A stretch of 64,000 nucleotides of DNA from Bacillota bacterium (GCA_009711785.1 VENA01000058.1:32724-96723), one strand, 5' to 3'; shown: positions 43,401-53,014, counted from the first letter of the stretch. Translations and numbers: made by a program. Notes: generated by a model not told the origin, from the sequence alone.

Positions 43401-45197
43401 TTATGCATATATATCAGAGAACTCTATATTTATTCTTTCTATTAAACTATTAGAACCTCCCTTATTATCCTCTTTCATATTATCATTTTCGGTATACTCC
43501 CTAGCAGGTAAATCTATAATAAATTCGCTTCCGATTTTACATTCACTTTTAATATATATATCACCACCATGCATATTAACTAAAGATTTCACTAACGAAA
43601 GACCTATACCACTTCCTTCGTGATTTCTTGTTAAAGTTTTATCTACCTGTCTAAACCTTTCAAATATTTCAAGTAATTTCTCCTCTGGTATTCCAACACC
43701 ATTGTCTTTAACTGATATTGTAACACTTTCTTTCTCATCATATACAGTAACTTTAATAAGTCCTCCTTCATCTGTGAATTTTACTGCATTAGATAATAAG
43801 TTTAGTATTATTCTTTCTATTTTATCTGGGTCACATAAAATAATCCTTTCTTCTATAAAGGTATCAAAAATAAGTTTAATTCCCTTATTTTCTATGTATT
43901 CAGCCACAGAAAGTGTTATTTCTTCAACTAGATTTACTATATCTCTTCTTTCAAGTTTTAAATTTAAATAACCAGAATCTATTTTAGTAATATCAATTAA
44001 ATTATTTACTAATCTTAATAATCTATAACAGTTTTGCTTCATAATCTTTAGTCTATATTCAATCTTTCCATCCTTTTTTAGTTCACTATTACTTAAATAC
44101 ATATCAAACAATTGTATAGTTCCTAAAATTACATTTAGTGGTGTTTTCAATTCGTGGGAAATATTTGCAAAAAATTCTGTTTTCATTTCATCATATTTCC
44201 TTATTTCTTTAAGAAGCTTCTCTTTTTGTTTAACTTGTCTTTTAAATTTTTCTTTTTGTTTTCTATCTGTAATATCTCTAACAATAACTAAAGCTGCCTT
44301 TTTATTATCAAATTCAATAGGCATTCCTGATATTTCACCATAAAAAGTTGTCCCATCACTTCTAATTATTTCTTCTTCTAAAGGTTTTGTTTTTATATCT
44401 TTTTTTATTGTCATATCCATTCTTTTATTAATTAAATTATGATACTTAGGTTTTATATAATCATATACTGATTTGCCAATAAGTAAGTCTTTAGATTTTA
44501 AACCTAATACTTTTGCTGTGAGATCATTAGTAAAAAGTATTTTTTCACCATCATGTATTACTAAACTATCTGGTAAATTCTCTATAAGATAACGATGTTT
44601 TTTTTCACTTTCTTTAAGTCTTTCTTCTCTTTTCTTTCTCTGTGTTATATCTTTAATTATTGTTTGTATCATTTTCTTTTCATCTATTTTAAAATAATAA
44701 TTACTTATTTCTACCGGTATAATAGAACCATTTTTACTTTTAATTGTAGTTTCAAAACTACAATTATCCTTAGTAAAATACTTATAATCACCTTTAGGTA
44801 TTAAATCATAAAGTGTTTTTTTAAGTATCTTTTCTTTATCGACACCTAACATTTTACATCCTATTTTGTTTACATCTTTAAATTTAGTAAAATCACCTTT
44901 ATCATCTATTGAATGGATAAAAATCCCTTCTTTAGTACTTTCAAATAAAGCTTTATATTTTTTCTCACTTCTTTGTAACTTATTAATATATTTTTGAATT
45001 AAAAGTAATATAAACATTGTAAATACTAGAAATACACTGCTATGGATAACTGCTTTATATTTAGTATCAAATAATTTTATAAAAAAAATAGTATATAAAA
45101 ATCCCAATAATAAAATACTTAATATAAAAAATATTTTTTTATGGCTTTTCTTAAGCTTTAATAATATATTCAACACACCCCTTAATTTAATATCCAT
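43401..45197 (-). CDS. Membrane-bound PAS sensor histidine kinase, orphan
   Basis: The 598-residue protein has two transmembrane helices (about 20-38 and 45-66), two PAS domains (about 85-190 and 205-320), and the HisKA box FFANISHELKTPLNVILG. The HATPase shows NLLSNAVKFTDEGG, DNGVGIP and GSGIGLSLVKSLV. The short loop between the helices suggests it senses through the cytosolic PAS domains or the membrane. No response regulator is adjacent. The C-terminal peptide ERINIEFSDIYA after a polar linker matches the kinase at 31714. ATG at 45197 after AGGGGG. The GDT1 gene follows at 22 nt. Confidence 0.92.
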   Translation of the reverse strand: MDIKLRGVLNILLKLKKSHKKIFFILSILLLGFLYTIFFIKLFDTKYKAVIHSSVFLVFTMFILLLIQKYINKLQRSEKKYKALFESTKEGIFIHSIDDKGDFTKFKDVNKIGCKMLGVDKEKILKKTLYDLIPKGDYKYFTKDNCSFETTIKSKNGSIIPVEISNYYFKIDEKKMIQTIIKDITQRKKREERLKESEKKHRYLIENLPDSLVIHDGEKILFTNDLTAKVLGLKSKDLLIGKSVYDYIKPKYHNLINKRMDMTIKKDIKTKPLEEEIIRSDGTTFYGEISGMPIEFDNKKAALVIVRDITDRKQKEKFKRQVKQKEKLLKEIRKYDEMKTEFFANISHELKTPLNVILGTIQLFDMYLSNSELKKDGKIEYRLKIMKQNCYRLLRLVNNLIDITKIDSGYLNLKLERRDIVNLVEEITLSVAEYIENKGIKLIFDTFIEERIILCDPDKIERIILNLLSNAVKFTDEGGLIKVTVYDEKESVTISVKDNGVGIPEEKLLEIFERFRQVDKTLTRNHEGSGIGLSLVKSLVNMHGGDIYIKSECKIGSEFIIDLPAREYTENDNMKEDNKGGSNSLIERINIEFSDIYA

Positions 45198-45284
45198 TAA
45201 TATCCCCCTATTATGTATGTCAAATATAATATTCTATATTTTCTATTATTTCCCTTTAAAATATGCAATTTTTTACTATTTTTA

Positions 45285-45803
45285 TTATAAATCCATTCCC
45301 ATTAAAACTGCATCATAAAATTTATTAAACCTATACATATATTTCTTTCTTACTCCTTCTTTTTTAAACCCTACTTTCTCATATAATTTTATAGCATGAT
45401 TATCCTCCCTTACTGCTAAATTTATTTTTTTAATTTCTTTATTATCTTTACACCACTTAATCATATAAGTCAATAATTCATTTCCTATACCCTTATTCCA
45501 TAATCTTTTACATATAGATATACCAAACTCCACTGAATGTCTTATAAAGGGTCCTCTCTCTCCTTTTAATATAAGATTACCGATAATTTCATCTTGATAC
45601 TCTACAACTAAATATAAACTGTTACTTTCCATATTTATTTTTCTAATCATCTCCTTTTCTTCTTTAACTGACTTATAATATTCACCTTCCCTAAATGTAA
45701 AAAACTCTGATTCTCCCGAAACTTTATTAAAATAATCCACCATCTTTTTTGCATCTTGAATATTCGCTTTTCTAATAATAATTTTATCTTTTATATTTTT
45801 CAC
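45285..45803 (-). CDS. GNAT-family N-acetyltransferase
   Basis: The 172-residue single-domain protein has the GNAT layout. LYLVVEYQDEIIGNLIL is the beta-bulge strand, KRLWNKGIGNELLTYMI is the acetyl-CoA loop (Q/RxxGxG/A) near residue 100, and NLAVREDNHAIKLYEKVGFKKEGV carries the Asn/Tyr typical of the RimI/YhhY-like subgroup. The substrate is unknown. GTG start at 45803 after AAGGGGGA. It is monocistronic. Confidence 0.88.
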   Translation of the reverse strand: MKNIKDKIIIRKANIQDAKKMVDYFNKVSGESEFFTFREGEYYKSVKEEKEMIRKINMESNSLYLVVEYQDEIIGNLILKGERGPFIRHSVEFGISICKRLWNKGIGNELLTYMIKWCKDNKEIKKINLAVREDNHAIKLYEKVGFKKEGVRKKYMYRFNKFYDAVLMGMDL

Positions 45804-45886
45804 TATATTTCCCCCTTAATTATCTTCTTCGTTTCCCATTATAAAGTTTAATCTTAGGTGAAGGTCAAGTTTTAAGTTTAAAAAAA

Positions 45887-45915
45887 GCATGACACCTTAT
45901 AATATGATGTCATGC
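45887..45915 (-). terminator. Terminator of the VOC gene
   Basis: The stem GCATGACA/TGTCATGC is extended by imperfect pairs. Six A at 45881-45886 form the U tract on the minus strand. Confidence 0.75.
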
Positions 45916-45932
45916 CTTGTTAATTTCTTTAT

Positions 45933-46286
45933 TTAATCTAAAAATTTTTGTATTTCTACTGTATAGCCATTTGGATCCTTTATGAAAAAATGGTATATCT
46001 TAAATTGTTTATTTAATTTAGGTTTTTTATCCACAGTAAACCCTTTTTTTATAATTTTATTATATACTTTATCAACATTATCTGTTAATAATGTTATTAT
46101 TGGACTTTTTTCTTTATTAATAACTTCTATATGATTACAAAACCCTAATTTACCTTTACCTGTATCATATATATGACAGGCACCTTGGTCTTTATATAAA
46201 GTTAATCCTAGAGTGTTAACATAAAAGTCATAACAATAATCTAAATTTTCGGTTCCAAAGAAAACTATTGAACCATCAAAAGTCAT
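45933..46286 (-). CDS. VOC-family (glyoxalase/dioxygenase fold) protein
   Basis: The 117-residue vicinal-oxygen-chelate protein has the two beta-alpha-beta-beta-beta units: IVFFGTENLDYCYDFYVNTLGL at the start and LTDNVDKVYNKIIKKGF in the second. It ends FFIKDPNGYTVEIQKF. The last Glu and the first-strand residues could bind a metal. Function within this large group is not evident. ATG at 46286 after GGAGGGG. It lies just after ileS, separated by a long palindrome. Confidence 0.82.
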   Translation of the reverse strand: MTFDGSIVFFGTENLDYCYDFYVNTLGLTLYKDQGACHIYDTGKGKLGFCNHIEVINKEKSPIITLLTDNVDKVYNKIIKKGFTVDKKPKLNKQFKIYHFFIKDPNGYTVEIQKFLD

Positions 46287-46306
46287 TTTTTACCCCTCCA
46301 TATTTA

Positions 46307-46338
46307 AGAAACTGGTTTGCTTAAGCAAACCAGTTTCT
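46307..46338 (-). terminator. Hairpin after ileS
   Basis: A 32-bp perfect palindrome (two 16-nt arms centred on GCTTAAGC) follows ileS. The U tract is weak (TAAATAT), so it may be a terminator or a stabilising 3' hairpin. Confidence 0.6.
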
Positions 46339-46349
46339 ATATTAAGATA

Positions 46350-49300
46350 TTAAGCTTTTTTTCTTTCTAATCTAATTCCTGTTTCATGACCATTTAAATC
46401 ATATTTATCTAAATCATCTTCATCCACACTTTCAATATTTAAAGCTAATGTTTCGTCTTTAATATATTCTCTGTGAACATCAACTGCTTTAGTTATCTCA
46501 TCATCTCCAGCAAAATAGATATTTATATTATCTAGCATATCATATCCATTATTTTTTCTCTTTTGCTGTACTTTTGAAATAAACTCTCTTGCAAAACCTT
46601 CGTTTAATAATTCTTCAGTTAATGTAGTATCTAGGATTACAAATAGGTTATTTTCCATAGCTACTGTAAATCCTTCTTTTGCAGATATTTTAATATCTAC
46701 TAAATCCTTAGTAACTTCAAAATCTTCTCCATCTAAATCTATGGTTATACTTTCCCCTTGTTCTAACTTAGGTACTACTTCTGAACCATCTAGATTTGAA
46801 AGTGCCTTTTGAAATGCTTTAACCTTTGAACCTAATTTTGGACCTGCTACTCTAAAGTTTGGTTTTAATCCAAAGTCCATATATTCTTTTAAATCCTTAG
46901 CAAAGACAACTTCTTTAACATTTAACTCCTCTTTTATTAAAGGAACTAAATCTGATATTAATTCTTCATACTTTCCATCTATTAATACCTTTTGGATTGG
47001 TTGACGTACTTTAATTTTAACAGACTCTCTACTAGCTCTTCCTAATCCTACTAAGTTTCTTACAAGGTCCATTTTCTCTTCAAGCTTTAAGTTTATCACT
47101 TTTTCATTACTAACTGGGTAATTACTGATATGAACAGATTCTTCTCCAGTTAATTTCTTATATATTTCCTCTGAAATGAAAGGAGCAAACGGTGCAATCA
47201 TTTGTGATATCCCAACTAATAATTCATAAGTTGTATTGTAAACCGCCTTTTTATCCTCTGTTAACTCTGTAGCCCAGAAACGTCTCCTTGAACGTCTTAT
47301 ATACCAATTAGAAACATCCTCATTAACAAATTCTTGTATTCTTCTTACTGCTTTTGTTAAGTCAAATACTTCTAAGTCCTCTTTAACTGCCTTTGATAAA
47401 CTATTATATTTAGAAAGTACCCATCTATCTAATTGAGGTCTGTCACTATATTCTACAAAGAAGTTCTGTGGATTAACTTCATCTGTATTTGCATATAAAG
47501 TAAAGAAATTATAAATATTTTTTATTGTTCTAAAGAATTTACTTTCTATTTCTTTTAATCCTTCTTCATCAAATTTAGTCGGTGTCCAAGCTGGTGATAC
47601 ATATAATAGATACCATCTTAAAGCGTCTGCTCCATATTTATCAAATAATTCAAATGGATCAACTGTATTTCCCTTTGACTTAGACATTTTCTTACCATTC
47701 TTATCTAGTATTAAATCATTAACTAATACTTTTTTATATGGTGCTTTTCCAGTAATAAATGATGAAATTGCTAGTAGTGAGTAAAACCAACCTCTAGTTT
47801 GATCTATACCTTCACATATAAAATCAGCTGGGAATGAATTTTCAAATTCCTCTTTATTTTCAAAAGGATAATGTTGTTGAGCAAAAGGCATTGCCCCACT
47901 ATCAAACCAACAATCTATTACATCTTTTACCCTTGTCATAGTTTCTCCACAATCTGGACATTTTATATGAACTTCATCAACATATGGTCTATGCAGTTCT
48001 ATACTCTCATCAATATCTTCTATTGCCTTTTTAGCTAATTCTTCTCTAGATCCTATACTTTCAGTGTTTTCACAGCTATCACATCTCCAGATATTAAGAG
48101 GTGTTCCCCAATATCTACTTCTTGAAATTGCCCAATCATTAAGATTTTCAAGCCAATTTCCAAAACGCTTCTCTCCTACAAAATCTGGATACCAATCCAC
48201 ACCATTATTATTTTCTATAAGTTTATCTTTAATTTTTGTCATTTCTATATACCAACTAGGCTTAGCATAGTATAATAGTGGTGTTTTACATCTCCAACAA
48301 TGTGGATAATTATGTGCTATTTTTTCTTTTTTATAAAGTTTTTCTTCCTTATAAAGCCATTTAATAATGTCAACATCCATATCATCATCCATTACAAATC
48401 TGCCTTCCCAAGGAGTTGTTGTGTACTTACCATCTTCATTTACAGGTTGAACTACAGGAAGGTTATATCTACTACCAGTATTATAGTCATCTTCACCAAA
48501 TGCTGGTGCTGTATGAACTATCCCTGTACCATCCTCTGTTGTTACATAATCTGCTAATGTAATAAAGAAAGCTTTCTTCTCTGGTTTTACAAAGGGCATT
48601 AACTGCTCATACTCAATATATTCTAAATCCTTACCCTGAAGCTTTTCTAATACTTCATAATCTTCTCCTAATACATTTGAAGCTAATGCTTCAGCTACAT
48701 AATACACTTTACCCTCTTGCTTTGCTTTAATATAAGTTACATCAGGATTTACAGATAAACTTACATTAGCTGCTAAAGTCCATGGTGTAGTAGTCCATCC
48801 AAGGAAGTATTCATCTTTATCTTTTCTTTTAAATTTAACTGTTACTGTATTTGTTTTAACCTCTTCATATCCTTGAGCTACCTCATGGGATGCTAACCCT
48901 GTACCACATCTAGCGCAATAAGGTAATATTTTATGACCTTCGTATATGAAATCTTCTTTATTAAACTTATCTAATAACCACCAAACTGTTTCTATATAGT
49001 CATTGTCTAAAGTTATATAAGGATTTTCTAAATCTACTTCATAGGCCATTCTTTTAGTCATTTCTTTCCATTGACCTTCATATTCAAATACTGATTCCCT
49101 ACATTTTTCATTAAATTTATCTATCCCATAGTCCTCGATTTCTTGTTTATTATTTAAGTTAAGTCTCTTTTCAACTTCTATTTCTACAGGAAGTCCATGG
49201 GTATCCCATCCTGCTTTTCTTTTTACTTGATAACCCTTCATAGTTTTATATCTACAAACAGTATCCTTTAATGTCCTTGCTATTACGTGATGTATACCAG

Positions 49301-49463
49301 GTCTACCGTTAGCTGTAGGTGGACCTTCATAAAAAACAAATGATTCATTCCCTTCACGGGTTTCAATACTTCTTTTAAGTATATCGATTTCTTCCCAAAA
49401 CTTTGAAATCTCTTTTTCATTTTCTTTAATCTTTAAATTATTTAAAGAATCAAATTTTTTCAT
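46350..49463 (-). CDS. ileS: Isoleucyl-tRNA synthetase
   Basis: The 1037-residue class I synthetase charges tRNA-Ile and edits valine. GPPTANGRPGIHHV is the HIGH motif near residue 45, and KKMSKSKGNTVDP is the KMSKS motif near 600. The CP1 editing domain shows GWTTTPWTLAANV and TGIVHTAPAFGEDDY. Zinc cysteines occur in CARCGTG, CWRCKTP, CDSC and CPDCGE. The anticodon domain and a long C-terminal part put it in the type 2 group, often mupirocin-resistant. ATG at 49463 after AAAGGGTG. It is controlled by a T-box leader. Confidence 0.97.
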   Translation of the reverse strand: MKKFDSLNNLKIKENEKEISKFWEEIDILKRSIETREGNESFVFYEGPPTANGRPGIHHVIARTLKDTVCRYKTMKGYQVKRKAGWDTHGLPVEIEVEKRLNLNNKQEIEDYGIDKFNEKCRESVFEYEGQWKEMTKRMAYEVDLENPYITLDNDYIETVWWLLDKFNKEDFIYEGHKILPYCARCGTGLASHEVAQGYEEVKTNTVTVKFKRKDKDEYFLGWTTTPWTLAANVSLSVNPDVTYIKAKQEGKVYYVAEALASNVLGEDYEVLEKLQGKDLEYIEYEQLMPFVKPEKKAFFITLADYVTTEDGTGIVHTAPAFGEDDYNTGSRYNLPVVQPVNEDGKYTTTPWEGRFVMDDDMDVDIIKWLYKEEKLYKKEKIAHNYPHCWRCKTPLLYYAKPSWYIEMTKIKDKLIENNNGVDWYPDFVGEKRFGNWLENLNDWAISRSRYWGTPLNIWRCDSCENTESIGSREELAKKAIEDIDESIELHRPYVDEVHIKCPDCGETMTRVKDVIDCWFDSGAMPFAQQHYPFENKEEFENSFPADFICEGIDQTRGWFYSLLAISSFITGKAPYKKVLVNDLILDKNGKKMSKSKGNTVDPFELFDKYGADALRWYLLYVSPAWTPTKFDEEGLKEIESKFFRTIKNIYNFFTLYANTDEVNPQNFFVEYSDRPQLDRWVLSKYNSLSKAVKEDLEVFDLTKAVRRIQEFVNEDVSNWYIRRSRRRFWATELTEDKKAVYNTTYELLVGISQMIAPFAPFISEEIYKKLTGEESVHISNYPVSNEKVINLKLEEKMDLVRNLVGLGRASRESVKIKVRQPIQKVLIDGKYEELISDLVPLIKEELNVKEVVFAKDLKEYMDFGLKPNFRVAGPKLGSKVKAFQKALSNLDGSEVVPKLEQGESITIDLDGEDFEVTKDLVDIKISAKEGFTVAMENNLFVILDTTLTEELLNEGFAREFISKVQQKRKNNGYDMLDNINIYFAGDDEITKAVDVHREYIKDETLALNIESVDEDDLDKYDLNGHETGIRLERKKA

Positions 49464-49506
49464 ATTCTCACCCTTTCTTTAATTTTTAAAATTTTAAAAT
49501 AAAAAA

Positions 49507-49745
49507 GCCCCTAAGTCTTTAGACTTAGGGACGAATTTACCGCGTTACCACCCAAATTATAAGAATTACTTCTTATCTCTCAAACATTTAACGTATTTAA
49601 CGTGATATTCTACTAATGGTTCGAATACCCAGCTCAAAGGTGATCTTCATAAAGAACTTTGTAATAATCTCTCACCAACTGATTATTTCTCTGTATACTA
49701 CATTCCTTACTACTGTCCTTGTCGTAGCCTTTTTAAGTATTTAGT
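49507..49745 (-). ncRNA. T-box leader of ileS (isoleucine-specific)
   Basis: On the minus strand the leader has a stem I region with specifier codon ATC (complement of 49642-49644) followed by a purine. The T-box sequence GGGTGGTAACGCGG lies at 49540-49553. A terminator stem CCCTAAGTCT with its complement (49509-49530) is followed by a T run. Confidence 0.9.
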
Positions 49746-49752
49746 TTTGTTC

Positions 49753-49782
49753 ATGATACATCAAAAATGACTTACTTGTCAA
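49753..49782 (-). promoter_or_regulatory. Promoter of the T-box-ileS transcript
   Basis: -35 TTGACA (49777-49782) and -10 TATCAT (49753-49758) are separated by 18 nt just upstream of the T-box leader. Confidence 0.65.
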
Positions 49783-49796
49783 GCATTTTATTAAAT

Positions 49797-50309
49797 TTAT
49801 TTATTTTTATCCTCATCTAGTATTCTTTTTACTACATTAAGTAAATCATTACCATTTATATCCGCTTTAGGATTTACTTTACCTATTTTAGCTGTTTTAC
49901 ATCCTGCCTTAATCCCTGCAGTTATATCAGTATCCATATCGCCAATCATCCAACTATTATCAATATCTATATCATATTTTTTTAAAAGATCTAAAATCAT
50001 ACCTGGTTTTGGTTTTCTATTTTCTGATTTTCTATTATAAAAAGGACAATATTTTATTTCTTTTATTTTACAATAATCTTTTAAATCATTTTTAAGTTTA
50101 TTATGTATTCTATCTAAATCATCCTCTGTTATATATCCTAATTCTACTCCACCTTGATTTGTTACAACAAATAAATCATATCCTTCATTGTAAGCTAATT
50201 TTAAAGCTTTTTTAGAATTTTCATATATAATTAAATCCTTAGGTTTATTAACAGGTTTTTTATTATCATTAATTACTCCATCCCTATCTATAAATAAAGC
50301 TTTTCTCAT
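49797..50309 (-). CDS. HAD-IIIA phosphatase, GmhB/histidinol-phosphatase-like
   Basis: The 170-residue protein begins RKALFIDRDGVINDN (motif I) and has VVTNQGGVELGY near 47, KPKPGM near 98 (motif III Lys) and MIGDMDTDITAGIKAG near 120 (motif IV). This matches D-glycero-D-manno-heptose 1,7-bisphosphate phosphatases. The zinc loop of GmhB is reduced: only the first Cys of CPFYNRKSENRKPKPG remains where CxH...CxC is usual, so zinc binding is probably lost. The substrate is uncertain. ATG at 50309 after GGTGGTGA. Its neighbour is another HAD phosphatase. Confidence 0.8.
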   Translation of the reverse strand: MRKALFIDRDGVINDNKKPVNKPKDLIIYENSKKALKLAYNEGYDLFVVTNQGGVELGYITEDDLDRIHNKLKNDLKDYCKIKEIKYCPFYNRKSENRKPKPGMILDLLKKYDIDIDNSWMIGDMDTDITAGIKAGCKTAKIGKVNPKADINGNDLLNVVKRILDEDKNK

Positions 50310-50353
50310 TTAATCACCACCATTATATTATTATCACCAATTCTATAAAAAAT

Positions 50354-50379
50354 AAAAGTGATTCCTAGGAATCACTTTT
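50354..50379 (-). terminator. Terminator after the HAD-IB gene
   Basis: A 26-bp perfect palindrome centred on TCCTAGGA overlaps the stop. An A-rich run on the left forms the U tract. Confidence 0.75.
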
Positions 50380-51102
50380 CACTAATTCAACATCAGGATT
50401 TAACTTATATATAATATCCTTTCTCTCAACTATAATTGTTGTTTTATTATAAAGGTCTTTATCTCCTTTAATGGTAAGTAATAAATCCTTATTTGGATTA
50501 ATAGCTACTGGATTTCCGACCATTTTAAGCATCGATACATCCCCTGTTGTATCACCATATGAATAACTTTTACTTAAGTTTACATTGAATTTATTTACAA
50601 ATTCATCTATCATTCTTTGTTTATTATCGGAATCCCACATTCTAAACAATTCTCCAGTAAAGTTATTATTCTCATCAACTATATATTTACTTCCTTTATA
50701 TTGAGTTACACCATATTTTTTTGCCATTTTTTCTACTAAAAAATCTGGACTACCTGATATGAAAAATATCTTATGTCCATTTTTTTTATGCCAGTCTATC
50801 CTTTTTCTTGCATACTTATATACTTTATCTCCATTAAGGTTAATAACTTGACTAGCTATAAAATCAATATGACTTTTATTTACTCCCTTTAACTCTTTAA
50901 CATATAAATCTGCTAATTCTTCTAGATAATCTTCAAAATCCCCATATCTTTTTTCCCATTCATGATAGGTATGTTTCACATGGTTATGCCATATAGAAGG
51001 ATCTATAACTTCGTATTTTATTAACTTTTTAAAGTGTTGTATCATTAATGAATTCCTATAAAGGGTTCCATCTATATCAAAAAATGCTGCTATATTTCCC
51101 AT
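50365..51102 (-). CDS. HAD-IB phosphatase, SerB-like
   Basis: The 245-residue protein has the motif I pair in AAFFDIDGTLYRNSLM and motif II in IFFISGSPDFLVEKMAKKYG near residue 115. Motif IV is YSYGDTTGDVSMLKMVGNPVAINP near 178. Subfamily IB includes phosphoserine phosphatase and lipid-phosphate phosphatases; the helical cap (about 20-95) is larger than in SerB. The substrate is unknown. ATG at 51102 after GGAGGGG. It follows the EamA gene by 15 nt and so is probably co-transcribed with it. Confidence 0.82.
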   Translation of the reverse strand: MGNIAAFFDIDGTLYRNSLMIQHFKKLIKYEVIDPSIWHNHVKHTYHEWEKRYGDFEDYLEELADLYVKELKGVNKSHIDFIASQVINLNGDKVYKYARKRIDWHKKNGHKIFFISGSPDFLVEKMAKKYGVTQYKGSKYIVDENNNFTGELFRMWDSDNKQRMIDEFVNKFNVNLSKSYSYGDTTGDVSMLKMVGNPVAINPNKDLLLTIKGDKDLYNKTTIIVERKDIIYKLNPDVELVKSDS

Positions 51103-51117
51103 TTAACCCCTCCTTTA

Positions 51118-52035
51118 TTATATATTAATTAGTATTAAAGCTAAAATTGTCATTATCATAGAAACAATTTCCTTTATTTTTAATTTTTCTTTAAATATTA
51201 ATAAACTACTTAGTCCTAATATTACTATTGTCCCTGCACTAAATATTGGAAATACAACTGAAGTTTTCATATATTCTAAGGCCATAATTAAAAAGAATGA
51301 AGAAAATAAATTTGGAATACCTACTAATAATCCCACATAAATATCCTTTTTAGTTACTTTACTTTTTCTTTTAATTGTAAAATAAAGACTTATAAAGAAA
51401 GCTGTTAGAAATACAAAAAACAGAAATAAACTTTTATAATCCACTATAGCATACTTTTGAAATATTTTATTAGAAAATTCAGCCATTCCTCCAAATATAA
51501 ATAATAAAATAAGCGTTAAACGAATACTTTTAAGTATCTCTTTATTAAAGGATATATTAACAAGTAATATAGATATTATTGATAGTAATATTCCTATCCA
51601 TTGAATAAAGGTAGGTAACTCGTTCCAAAGTATTATTGATAAAGACATAGGTACTAAAGTTCCAAGTTTAGCAAAAGCACCCGCTAAACCAACACCATCT
51701 TCCCTAACGCTCTTTTGATAATATATAAAGGATAGAAAAAAGAATACTCCAGCTATGATACCTGCTATTATTGCCCATATAAAACTAGATGTTTCTGAAA
51801 ATAATCCATTATTATTTAGTACAACACTTTTTATTTCCTTTGTAAAATTATTATTTAAAATACCCATTATCGGTTTAAATAAATCATTTTTTATTGACAT
51901 TATTAAACTTACTAAAAAGGCTGCAAAATAATTAGATGTGGTTACAGCATATCTATTCATATCATTTGTTTCGCTATATTTAAATATAATAGCTATTAAA
52001 GAACTACACATTATTGCAAGTAATAAATATATCAA
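51118..52035 (-). CDS. EamA/DMT-superfamily transporter
   Basis: The 305-residue membrane protein has ten hydrophobic helices in two EamA-like halves. GVGLAGAFAKLGTLVPMSL lies near residue 110 and EYMKTSVVFPIFSAGTIVIL near 255. DMT carriers export amino acids or metabolites; the substrate is unknown. TTG start at 52035 after AGGAGGAG. It is divergent from the UspA gene. Confidence 0.85.
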   Translation of the reverse strand: MIYLLLAIMCSSLIAIIFKYSETNDMNRYAVTTSNYFAAFLVSLIMSIKNDLFKPIMGILNNNFTKEIKSVVLNNNGLFSETSSFIWAIIAGIIAGVFFFLSFIYYQKSVREDGVGLAGAFAKLGTLVPMSLSIILWNELPTFIQWIGILLSIISILLVNISFNKEILKSIRLTLILLFIFGGMAEFSNKIFQKYAIVDYKSLFLFFVFLTAFFISLYFTIKRKSKVTKKDIYVGLLVGIPNLFSSFFLIMALEYMKTSVVFPIFSAGTIVILGLSSLLIFKEKLKIKEIVSMIMTILALILINI

Positions 52036-52115
52036 ATATACTCCTCCTATACATTATGCAATGTTTAAATTTAGTAAATGATGGTATATATGTAATAACA
52101 AGGGAGGTATAAATT

Positions 52116-52535
52116 TTGGAAAAAATTTTAATACCAGTCGATGGTTCTACCCATAATGAGAGTACTTTTGATTTAGCTAAAAAAATAGCAATTAATCACA
52201 ATACAAAAATTATTCTTCTTAATGTCGGTAAACTCATAACCCATTGGACATATAGTCCAGCTGAAATTAAAAATGTAGAACAAAAGATTAAAGAAGCTTC
52301 ACAAAGTATAGTTAAAAAAGCAAAAAAACACTTTAAAGATAGCAATTTAGAAATAGAAACTAAAACAACTCTAGGGGATCCTGCAATAAAAATAATAGAT
52401 ATAGCGGAAAAAGAAAATTGCGATATGATTATAATGCATACTCATGGTATGTCAGCTACTAAAAGATTCACCTTAGGTAGTGTAACTAATAAGGTTGTAC
52501 ATCACTCAGAAACACCAGTATTAGTAGTTAAATAG
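52116..52535 (+). CDS. Universal stress protein A family protein
   Basis: The 139-residue UspA-fold protein has EKILIPVDGSTHNESTFDLA at the start, DMIIMHTHGMSATKRFTLGSV near 107, and the end VVHHSETPVLVVK. The ATP-binding residues (VDGS, GxxxxxxxxxGS) are present. Its role in stress or energy signalling is inferred from the family. TTG start at 52116 after GGGAGG at an 8-nt spacing. It is monocistronic on the plus strand. Confidence 0.9.
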   Translation: MEKILIPVDGSTHNESTFDLAKKIAINHNTKIILLNVGKLITHWTYSPAEIKNVEQKIKEASQSIVKKAKKHFKDSNLEIETKTTLGDPAIKIIDIAEKENCDMIIMHTHGMSATKRFTLGSVTNKVVHHSETPVLVVK

Positions 52536-52542
52536 TTTTTTT

Positions 52543-52568
52543 AAATAAGTAGCCTAGGCTACTTATTT
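52543..52568. terminator. Bidirectional terminator after the UspA gene
   Basis: A 26-bp perfect palindrome centred on GCCTAGGC has A/T tracts on both sides, between convergent genes. Confidence 0.8.
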
Positions 52569-52909
52569 TTTTTTATTCTAAAATCAATATAAAAACTTTT
52601 ATCTCTAATCTCTAAATGATGTTTAGTATAATCTATAACTAGATTTACCATAGAAGATTGTAAATCTATACTCCTTAAAAGGTGTATAGTACATGTATTA
52701 TTATCATTTGTTGTATTATATCTAATAATTATATTTTTAACTAAAGGAAATTGTATCCTTGAATCAATATATTCTGGTAATTCATCTAAGTTCATATTTA
52801 CAGTCCTATTTTCTATAGGAATTAAAATATCTATATCTTTATTTTCCTCTCTTACTGTCCTAATTTCAAAATCACTATAGATAGTTAAGTTCGATTTTTC
52901 ATAAATCAT
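52559..52909 (-). CDS. Uncharacterised 116-residue protein
   Basis: I do not recognise a family. The product is soluble, with no signal or transmembrane segment, and has strand-like stretches such as IRYNTTNDNNTCTIHLL and a single Cys. It is beta-rich by eye. ATG at 52909 after AAAGGGGATG supports translation. It lies between the UspA and lactate permease genes and shares the UspA terminator. Nothing in the context fixes a function. Confidence 0.7.
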   Translation of the reverse strand: MIYEKSNLTIYSDFEIRTVREENKDIDILIPIENRTVNMNLDELPEYIDSRIQFPLVKNIIIRYNTTNDNNTCTIHLLRSIDLQSSMVNLVIDYTKHHLEIRDKSFYIDFRIKKNK

Positions 52910-52970
52910 ATTTTCATCCCCTTTTATGTAACTCTTAATATATTATAACATATGAAAATAAAAAAAATAA

Positions 52971-53009
52971 AACCCCTTTATTGGTTTTTCATTACCAATA
53001 AAGGGGGTT
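52971..53009 (-). terminator. Terminator of the lactate operon
   Basis: A 14-bp stem AACCCCTTTATTGG/CCAATAAAGGGGTT, with one bulged G, lies after the lctP stop. A-rich sequence on the left forms the U tract. Confidence 0.8.
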
Positions 53010-53014
53010 GTTAT

